Made by a program: the position numbers and the translations under genes
Assembly: GCF_039908635.1 (NCBI RefSeq)
Contig: NZ_CP150918.1
Location: 558,001 to 622,000, forward strand
Source: Pseudomonas purpurea
GTDB taxonomy: Bacteria > Pseudomonadota > Gammaproteobacteria > Pseudomonadales > Pseudomonadaceae
Direction of reading: 5' to 3'
Length of the DNA: 64,000 nt
In this document: one piece after another, positions 55,889 through 64,000 of the stretch
Layout of the letters: every line of letters begins with the position of its first letter
Position numbering within the stretch: position 1 is the stretch's first letter
Notes under the pieces: model-generated
What the model was told of the DNA's origin: nothing
What the model saw: only the letters and a program-made list of their open reading frames with translations
The model's database searches: none

Positions 55889-57322
55889 TCAAGGCCGGGC
55901 TTTTAGCTGCTCGGCTGCCGCTTTCGCCAGGTCTGGCGGCAGGAAGTCCTTGTCCGGGTTGTAGTCGGCCTTCAGGTAGCGCGCCAGGTCCTGCAAGTCG
56001 CCCGGGCTCAAGGTGCCGGCGGCCTGTTTCAGGCGCAGGTTGTCGAGGATGTAGTCGTAGCGGCTGTTGTTGTAGTTGCGTACCGAGGTGTACAGCTGAC
56101 GCTGGGCGTCGAGCACGTCGACGATGTTGCGCGTCCCCACCTGATAGCCGATCTCCGTGGCTTCCACCGCGCTCTGGTTGGAGATGATCGACTGGCGGCG
56201 TGCCTGTACCTGTTCAACGTCGGTGTTCACCGCCCGGTGCAGGTTGCGGGTGTTTTCCACCACTTGCCGGCGCAGGCTTTCGCGCTGTTGCTCGGTTTGA
56301 TTCAAGCGTGAGTAGGACTCGCGCACCTGGGAGCTGGTGAGGCCGCCGCTGTAGATCGGGATGCTCAGTTGCAGGCCGATGGAGCGCTGTTCTACATCGC
56401 TGCCGTAACGCTGGCCCAGCGGGTTCGGGTTGCTGAAGCCCAGGGCGTCGTTGTCGCCTTTCTTGTATTGCGCCACCGCATCGAGGGTCGGCGCGTGGCC
56501 GGCCTTGCGTTGCTTGAGGGTTTCTTCGGCGGCGCTGACCGCGTAGTTGCTGGCCAGCAGGTTGAGGTTCTGCCTGGCGGCGGTGTCGACCCAGGCCTTG
56601 GCGTCGTTCGGCGTCGGCGCCAGCACCGGCAAGGTGTGGACGATGCCCTGAATCGAGTTGTACTGGCGGTTGGTCAGGGTGATCAGCGCTTCGAAGGCGT
56701 CATCGACCTGGCGTTGGGCGAGGATCCGGTTGGCGCGGGCGGTGTCGTAACTGGCTTGCGATTGCAGGACGTCGGTCTTGTCCGAGAGGCCGACATCGAA
56801 GCGCTCGTTGGACTGGTCGAGCTGGCGTTTGAATGCGGCTTCTTCGGCCTTGGTCGAGGCCAGGTTGTCCTGGGCACGCAGCACCGAGAAGTAGTTTTCG
56901 GCGCTTTGCAGGATCAGGTCCTGTTCGGTGGCCGAGAGTTGCAGGGACGCTTGTTCGTTGACGGCTTCGGCGGCCTGCAACTGGAACCAGCGGTCGGCGC
57001 GGAAGATCGGTTGTGCCAGCGTTGCCTGATACACGTTACCGCTGCGGGTAAAGGTCGATGACGGCTGGTCGAGCTGGGTCCGGGTGTTGTTGACGTCCAT
57101 CCCGGCCGAGAGGTTGGGCAGCAGGCCGGCGCGGGCCTGGGGCACGACTTCTTTTTGCGCGCCGTATTGGGCGCGGGCGGCCGCCAGGTCGGCGTTATTG
57201 TCGACGGCTTCCTGATAGACGCTGACCAGATCGGTTTTGGTGCTTAAGGGCGCTTCTGCTGCCCAGGCCATTCCGTTGGACGCACAAGACACGGCAAGGG
57301 CCAGTGAAAGTTTGCGCAGCAT
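55889..57322 (-). CDS. opmH: TolC-family outer membrane efflux channel (OpmH-like)
   Basis: Outer-membrane exit duct for type I secretion or efflux, 477 residues. The signal peptide is about residues 1-22 (KLSLALAVSCASNGMAWA-AE). Two repeated helical-hairpin halves follow: QARAGLLPNLSAGMDV, then QLSIPIYSGGLTSSQVRESYSRLNQ, and RRQSIISNQSAVEATEIGYQVGTRNIVDVLDAQRQLY. ATG 57322 follows AGGGA at 8 nt; a longer start at 57361 would spoil the signal peptide. Adjacency to thiC matches P. aeruginosa PA4974 (OpmH). No partner pump genes are nearby. Confidence 0.92.
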   Translation of the reverse strand: MLRKLSLALAVSCASNGMAWAAEAPLSTKTDLVSVYQEAVDNNADLAAARAQYGAQKEVVPQARAGLLPNLSAGMDVNNTRTQLDQPSSTFTRSGNVYQATLAQPIFRADRWFQLQAAEAVNEQASLQLSATEQDLILQSAENYFSVLRAQDNLASTKAEEAAFKRQLDQSNERFDVGLSDKTDVLQSQASYDTARANRILAQRQVDDAFEALITLTNRQYNSIQGIVHTLPVLAPTPNDAKAWVDTAARQNLNLLASNYAVSAAEETLKQRKAGHAPTLDAVAQYKKGDNDALGFSNPNPLGQRYGSDVEQRSIGLQLSIPIYSGGLTSSQVRESYSRLNQTEQQRESLRRQVVENTRNLHRAVNTDVEQVQARRQSIISNQSAVEATEIGYQVGTRNIVDVLDAQRQLYTSVRNYNNSRYDYILDNLRLKQAAGTLSPGDLQDLARYLKADYNPDKDFLPPDLAKAAAEQLKARP

Positions 57323-57527
57323 GAGACGATCCCTAGAGTGAATATTACGGCGATAATTCAAGCGCCAAGGCTACGGCGCACGATTCGGAGCGTCAAGGCT
57401 CGGCAGTGGCTAGCGAGTGTAGTAGCGGTCCGGGGTGGCAACAATCCTGTAATTGCGCCATTCATCACGCTGATTGCTCCGGGGTTGGTGTTCTTTGCCA
57501 GTTGTGTCTAGACTGGCCGGGTTCTTG

Positions 57528-59684
<2,157 letters not shown>

Positions 59685-59688
59685 TCTG

Positions 59689-59712
59689 AGCGGTGCACTC
59701 AGCTGCACCGCT
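59689..59712 (+). terminator. Stem-loop after thiC
   Basis: AGCGGTGCA-CTCAGC-TGCACCGCT, perfect 9-bp arms, 4 nt after the thiC stop. No T-run follows, so termination is likely but not certain. Confidence 0.6.
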
Positions 59713-59718
59713 TACCCC

Positions 59719-59852
59719 TGTGGCGAGGGAGCTTGCTCCCGCTCGGCTGCGAAGCAGTCGTAAACCCGGTATTCGCGATCTATCTGTCGGAACGCGGTGA
59801 CTGGTTTTGGGTCTGCTTCGCAGCCCAGCGGGAGCAAGCTCCCTCGCCACAA
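59719..59852. repeat. REPIN, long family (copy 4)
   Basis: TGTGGCGAGGGAGCTTGCTC ... GAGCAAGCTCCCTCGCCACA with inner GGCTGCGAAGCAGTCGTAAA and TCTGCTTCGCAGCCCAG, matching long-family copy 1. It separates thiC from cytX. Confidence 0.9.
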
Positions 59853-59896
59853 AGGGTGGTCAACACAACAACAAATGTCCCTCTGAGATAACACCC

Positions 59897-61189
59897 TTGA
59901 GCATTTCAACCAGTACCTATTCTCCCGATATCGCGGTGCCAATCGACAAACGTGTGTTCGGCGGTCGCGATCTGTTTTCCCTGTGGTTCTCCCTCGGCAT
60001 CGGCCTGATGGTCTTGCAGACGGGCGCTTTGCTCGCGCCGGGGCTGGGCCTGTCGGGTTCGTTACTGGCGATTTTTCTCGGCACGCTCGTCGGCGTTCTG
60101 CTGCTGGCCTGCGTCGGGGTGATTGGCAGCGACACTGGCCTGTCGGCCATGGCCGCGCTCAAACTCAGCCTCGGTGCAAAAGGCGCGAGCCTGCCGGCGC
60201 TGCTGAACCTGCTGCAACTGATCGGTTGGGGCTCGTTCGAAATCATCGTCATGCGCGATGCGGCCAGCCTGCTGGGCGCCCGTGCATTCAGCGACGGTAG
60301 CCTGATGGCCAGCCCGCTGATCTGGACCCTGTTCTTTGGCGCCTTGGCGACCCTGCTGGCGGTCAGCGGTCCGTTGACGTTCGTGCGTCAGATCCTGCGC
60401 AAGTGGGGCATCTGGTTGCTGCTGGCGGCCTGCATCTGGCTGACCTGGAACCTCTTCGCCAAAGCCGATCTGGCCGCGCTGTGGGCGCAGGCCGGTGACG
60501 GCTCGATGCCGTTCGCCGTGGGTTTTGACATCGCCATCGCCATGCCGCTGTCGTGGTTGCCGCTGATCGCCGATTACTCGCGGTTCGGCAAACGCGCCAA
60601 AAGCGTGTTCGGCGGCACTGCGCTGGGGTTTTTCATCGGTAACTTCTGGCTGATGAGCCTGGGTGTGGCCTACACGTTGGCGTTTGCCCCGAGCGGTGAA
60701 GTCAATGCCTTGCTGTTGGCGCTGGCCGGTGCCGGTCTGGGAATTCCGCTGCTGTTGATTCTGCTCGATGAGTCGGAAAACGCCTTCGCCGACATTCACT
60801 CGGCGGCGGTCTCCAGCGGGATTTTGTTGCGCTTGAAAGTCGAACACCTGGCGCTGGCCATTGGTGTGATCTGCACGTTGATCGCGTGCCTGGCGCCGTT
60901 GGCCCAGTACCAGAACTTCCTGTTGTTGATCGGTTCGGTGTTTGCGCCGCTGTTCGGCGTGGTGCTGGTGGATCACTTCATCCTGCGCAAGCGCAGCGCC
61001 AAGGCAGCGTCGAGCGTACTGCGCTGGCCGGCATTGCTGGCCTGGCTGGGCGGGGTGAGCACTTATCACCTGCTTGCCAACCTCTACCCGCAAGTGGGCG
61101 CAACCCTGCCGTCACTGGTGGTGGCAGGGCTGCTGCAGTTGTTGCTGGGTCGGGTCTTCAGCGACGCTCGGGCACCAGCTCGGGCTTGA
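59897..61189 (+). CDS. cytX: Hydroxymethylpyrimidine transporter CytX (NCS1 family)
   Basis: Putative inner-membrane importer of the thiamine pyrimidine precursor, 430 residues with about 12 hydrophobic segments. It begins at TTG 59897 (SISTSTYSPDIAVPIDKRVFGGRDLFSLWFSLGIG), since the upstream in-frame stretch is REPIN sequence. NCS1-type segments include IGWGSFEIIVMRDA and AMPLSWLPLIADYSRF. Its place after the riboswitch gene thiC supports the thiamine role. The last 32 nt overlap the convergent lipoprotein gene. Confidence 0.88.
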   Translation: MSISTSTYSPDIAVPIDKRVFGGRDLFSLWFSLGIGLMVLQTGALLAPGLGLSGSLLAIFLGTLVGVLLLACVGVIGSDTGLSAMAALKLSLGAKGASLPALLNLLQLIGWGSFEIIVMRDAASLLGARAFSDGSLMASPLIWTLFFGALATLLAVSGPLTFVRQILRKWGIWLLLAACIWLTWNLFAKADLAALWAQAGDGSMPFAVGFDIAIAMPLSWLPLIADYSRFGKRAKSVFGGTALGFFIGNFWLMSLGVAYTLAFAPSGEVNALLLALAGAGLGIPLLLILLDESENAFADIHSAAVSSGILLRLKVEHLALAIGVICTLIACLAPLAQYQNFLLLIGSVFAPLFGVVLVDHFILRKRSAKAASSVLRWPALLAWLGGVSTYHLLANLYPQVGATLPSLVVAGLLQLLLGRVFSDARAPARA

Positions 61190-61904
61190 TCAGACCCTTG
61201 AGGCGCGCGTAGGGAATGTTCATTTCGATCAGGCCCATCGAGTAGGGTGCGATGGTCGCTACGTTGTACTTGAGTACCACCCCGGCGCTGGTCAAGGCCA
61301 CGTTCGGGGTCTTCTGGAAGGGCCAATTTTTAACGAAGTCCGGATCACGGTCCATTTTCGAATTGATCAGCCAGCTGTTGTGAGCGACCTGTGCGGTCTT
61401 CCAGAACGCTCCTTCCTGCCCCGGCAACAGCATGTCGCTCAGGCTCAGCTCTTTTTGCTGTGGGCGCGAGTAGTTGATGAAACCCCGTCCCGGCGTGCCA
61501 TTGGCCGCGCCTGTGTCCAGGAAACTGGAGAGTTCAATGATTACCAGCCCGTCATGTTGCTCACGTACCTTGGCTTGCAGGTACATGCTGTGGCGGTCAC
61601 TCGCCTCGCGCAGGAACTGCTCGCGGTAGGCGTTGAGGGAGGCCGGCAGCGCCGCGCCCGCCGAGGTGCGGGTCATTTGCAGCAGGCGCTGTTCGATGAT
61701 CCGGTCCAGTTGCGGTTCGCTCGGGAAATGCACCGTGTCGATGTTGACCAGTGGGCAGTCGGGGCCCGTGCAACCTGGTTTGACCTGTTCGGACGCATCG
61801 CGAGTGGATTGCGCCGGCGCTGGCGCGCCGGGCTGAAACAGGCTTTGGCAAGCGCCTAGCGTAAGGGCGATACAGGCCACGGAGGCAACTTTGAAAAGCG
61901 ACAT
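61158..61904 (-). CDS. DUF3298 (RsiV-like) lipoprotein
   Basis: Predicted lipoprotein of 248 residues, with signal MSLFKVASVACIALTLGAC and lipidated Cys19. The C-terminal DUF3298 domain contains GRGFINYSRPQQKELSLSDMLLPGQ and VLKYNVATIAPYSMGLIEMNIPYARL. The family includes the lysozyme-sensing domain of RsiV, but no anti-sigma part is present here. It matches PA4972. Its 3' end overlaps the end of cytX on the opposite strand by 32 bp. Confidence 0.85.
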   Translation of the reverse strand: MSLFKVASVACIALTLGACQSLFQPGAPAPAQSTRDASEQVKPGCTGPDCPLVNIDTVHFPSEPQLDRIIEQRLLQMTRTSAGAALPASLNAYREQFLREASDRHSMYLQAKVREQHDGLVIIELSSFLDTGAANGTPGRGFINYSRPQQKELSLSDMLLPGQEGAFWKTAQVAHNSWLINSKMDRDPDFVKNWPFQKTPNVALTSAGVVLKYNVATIAPYSMGLIEMNIPYARLKGLIKPELVPERR

Positions 61905-62117
61905 GGGCGTCCTTCATCAAACAGGGAAAGGCAAAAAGTTACCGGCTTCGACTGCCAGCGTGGCGCTCGGTTCGCCACTACGCTAATTAGAGATGTTTAA
62001 GCTCCTGCCGTCTATCCCGCTGACGGCAAAGGGGCTGCATCAATGGGCGCGGGCGCGTTAGGATGGCGCGAACTCGAGGGGGAACCTCGGACGCAATTGC
62101 AGCAGACGAGGATTGAT

Positions 62118-62735
62118 ATGACTGATTTTGCCAACGCCACCCCAACCGCCGTAGACATCGTGCGCCGCGAAAACTGCTTCAAGGGTTTCTACAGACTTGA
62201 TCGCGTTCACCTGCGTCACGAGCTGTTCGCCGGTGGCATGAGTCGCGAGATCAGTCGTGAACTGTTCGTTCGTCATGATGCCGTGTGTGTATTGCCTTAC
62301 GATCCGCAGCGCGACGAAGTGGTGCTGATCGAGCAGTTTCGTGCAGGCGCACTGGGCAAGATCGACAATCCATGGCTGATCGAACTGGTAGCCGGTCTGA
62401 TCGACAAGGATGAACAACCGGAAGAAGTTGCTCATCGCGAAGCGCAGGAGGAAGCTGGGCTTGTGTTCTCTGCGCTGTGGCCGATGCTCAACTATTTCCC
62501 ATCGCCTGGCGGCAGTACCGAGTACGTGCATTTGTATCTGGGGCGTTGCGACAGTGCCGGGGTTGGCGGCCTGCATGGTCTGGTGGAGGAAGCGGAAGAC
62601 ATTCGTGTCTCGGTCTGGGACTTTGAAGACGCCCTGCAAGCGGTGCGTGATGGACGGATTTCCAACGCGGCAAGCATCATTGCCTTGCAATGGCTGGCCT
62701 TGAACCGCGATGAAGTGAGGGGGTTATGGTCGTAA
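62118..62735 (+). CDS. nudF: ADP-ribose pyrophosphatase (Nudix) NudF/AspP
   Basis: Hydrolyses ADP-ribose to AMP and ribose 5-phosphate, 205 residues. A full Nudix box, GLIDKDEQPEEVAHREAQEEAGL, spans about residues 95-117 (key residues G, E, REAQEE, G). ATG 62118 has GAGGATT 6 nt upstream. The DUF1249 gene starts inside its 3' end (10-nt overlap), so nudF, DUF1249 and probably cpdA form one unit as in P. aeruginosa PA4971-PA4969. The 213-nt upstream gap holds a small CGAGG-GGGAA-CCTCG hairpin. Confidence 0.95.
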   Translation: MTDFANATPTAVDIVRRENCFKGFYRLDRVHLRHELFAGGMSREISRELFVRHDAVCVLPYDPQRDEVVLIEQFRAGALGKIDNPWLIELVAGLIDKDEQPEEVAHREAQEEAGLVFSALWPMLNYFPSPGGSTEYVHLYLGRCDSAGVGGLHGLVEEAEDIRVSVWDFEDALQAVRDGRISNAASIIALQWLALNRDEVRGLWS

Positions 62736-63178
62736 ACAAACAGCGCGATCGTTATCGGGTCGACCTCGTGGGGCTGCAAAGCGCCTGCGAGGCCAATTAC
62801 GCCCGCCTGATGCGCCTGTTGCCGGACATGCGCAACCAGCCGGCCGCGCGGCGCATTGCGATGACCCAGGGCGACCAGATGCTCGGGGTGCTGACCCTGG
62901 AAGTGATACAGGCCTGCCCTTACACCACCACGTTGCGCGTGCGTCAGGAACACAGCCTGCCGTGGCTGCCGGTGCCGCAACTTGAAGTTCAGGTCTACCA
63001 CGATGCGCGCATGGCCGAGGTCATCAGTGCCGAGCATGCGCGACGCTTTCGCGGCATCTATCCTTACCCCAACGCCTTGATGCATCAGCCAGACGAAAAG
63101 TCCCAGCTCAATGTTTTTCTCGGCGAGTGGCTCAGCCACTGCCTGGCCTGCGGGCACGAGTTCGAAGCGGTTCGATAG
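62726..63178 (+). CDS. DUF1249 (YqiB-like) protein
   Basis: Conserved cytoplasmic protein of 150 residues. It begins RYRVDLVGLQSACEANYARLMRLLPDM and contains YPYPNALMHQPDEKSQLNVFLGEWLSHCLACG, diagnostic of DUF1249. Always near nudF and cpdA in gammaproteobacteria; its role is unknown. It overlaps nudF by 10 nt. Confidence 0.93.
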   Translation: MVVNKQRDRYRVDLVGLQSACEANYARLMRLLPDMRNQPAARRIAMTQGDQMLGVLTLEVIQACPYTTTLRVRQEHSLPWLPVPQLEVQVYHDARMAEVISAEHARRFRGIYPYPNALMHQPDEKSQLNVFLGEWLSHCLACGHEFEAVR

Positions 63179-63277
63179 ATGTGAACTGCGTCCGGTTCGC
63201 GGGTTTCCACTTTGCGCGTTCCCCCAGCATAATTGCGCCATTCATCCACACCCGTGATCTTGTCCTGGGAGGGCGCC

Positions 63278-64000
63278 TTGCCAAGCCATCTGACCGCCGC
63301 CGATTCAGTGCTGCTGGTGCAACTCTCCGACAGCCATCTGTTCGCCGAAGCCGACGGTACGCTGCTGGGCATGAAGACCCGCGAAAGCCTGCAAAAAGTC
63401 ATCGAACTGGTGGTGACGCAGCAACCCCGGGTCGACCTGATCATCGCCAGCGGTGATTTGTCCCAGGACGGTACGCTGGCGTCCTATCAGCAGTTTCGCG
63501 ACATGACCCGGCAGATCGATGCGCCGGCGCGGTGGATTCCGGGCAATCACGATGAGCCACAGATCATGGCCCACGCCGCCGTCGAAAGTCAGTTGCTGGA
63601 ACCGGTGGTGGACTTGGGCAACTGGCGGATCATCTTGCTCGACTCGGCAGTGCCGGGCTCCGTGCCGGGGTATTTGCAGGATGACCAACTGCAATTGCTT
63701 GCGCAGGCGTTGAGCGAAGCCCCGGAGCACCACCATCTGGTGTGTTTTCACCATCATCCGGTGTCCATTGGGTGTGCCTGGATGGAACCGATAGGCCCTG
63801 CGTAACCCTGACGCGTTGTTTGCTGTCCTGGATCGTTTTCCGCAGGCGCGCGCGGTACTTTGGGGTCACGTGCATCAAGAAATCGACCAGTGGCGCAACG
63901 ATGTGCGGTTGATCGCTTCACCGTCAACTTGCATTCAGTTCGAGCCGGGCAGTGAGGACTTCACGGTCGATACCCTGGCGCCGGGCTATCGCTGGTTGCG
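63278..64000 (+). pseudogene. cpdA: 3',5'-cyclic-AMP phosphodiesterase CpdA, frameshifted and cut by the window end
   Basis: Calcineurin-like metallophosphoesterase that lowers cAMP (and so Vfr/CRP activity). It starts at TTG 63278, with GGGAGGG about 8 nt upstream. The metal motifs are QLSDSHLF, IIASGDLSQDG, IPGNHDEP, CFHHHPVS and, after the frameshift, VLWGHVHQE. An extra C in GGCCC (63794-63798) causes a stop at 63805 just after HHHPVSIGCAWMEPIG. Removing it restores RNPDALFAVLDRFPQ and an open frame to the last base, so the gene continues beyond the window. As read, the final GHxH metal motif would be lost. Confidence 0.9.

Overview
This is a GC-rich chromosomal window from a Pseudomonas of the fluorescens/putida type. 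The diagnostic gene order is aceF-aceE / glnE-waaF-waaC-waaG-waaP, then msbA, mig-14, dnpA and hldE, then emrE-lysR-waaA, opmH-thiC and nudF-DUF1249-cpdA. It closely parallels the P. aeruginosa PA5018-PA4969 segment. Two families of Pseudomonas-type REP inverted pairs (REPINs) lie between genes. I see no rRNA, tRNA, CRISPR array, prophage or insertion sequence.

Layout. 1-9 kb: the 3' end of a chemoreceptor gene, a 600-residue acyl-CoA dehydrogenase, and the divergent proline catabolism pair putA/putP, with an array of GTTGCA motifs between them. 9.2-12.5 kb: a stand-alone type VI secretion module of vgrG, a DUF4123 adaptor and a small unknown gene, with no recognisable effector. 12.6-23.3 kb: rlmJ, msrA, the c-di-GMP phosphodiesterase gene dipA, a PhoD-like phosphatase and the pyruvate dehydrogenase genes aceEF. 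23.6-33.8 kb: glnE, then the lipopolysaccharide (LPS) inner-core operon waaF-waaC-waaG-waaP followed by three more kinase-fold genes. 33.9-36.6 kb: a TonB-dependent receptor and a small lipoprotein. 36.7-49.7 kb: LPS outer-core and O-antigen functions (carbamoyltransferase, glycosyltransferases, waaL, msbA, mig-14, dnpA, hldE). 49.9-64 kb: a conserved unknown, an aldo/keto reductase with an FAD oxidoreductase, emrE with a divergent LysR regulator, waaA, opmH, a TPP riboswitch with thiC and cytX, a DUF3298 lipoprotein, nudF, a DUF1249 gene and cpdA, which runs off the end.

Much of the window builds the outer membrane. hldE makes ADP-heptose, WaaA adds Kdo, WaaF/WaaC add heptose, WaaG adds the first core hexose, and WaaP and its relatives phosphorylate the core. 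WapO probably carbamoylates it, WaaL ligates O-polymer, and MsbA flips lipid A-core.

The most striking feature is that five conserved genes (dipA, glnE, a wapQ-like kinase, waaA, cpdA) are each broken by exactly one extra base, and all five sites can be read as a G or C run expanded at a GGCC core. WaaA is normally essential, so I think these are base-calling or assembly errors, possibly tied to a modified GGCC motif, rather than five real mutations. Regulatory candidates include the PutA operator array, paired GntR-type operators before aceE, an RsmA-like site on the vgrG start codon, and promoters with GC-rich discriminators in the LPS region. I found no clearly new multi-gene system. The least explained part is the vgrG-DUF4123-unknown module.
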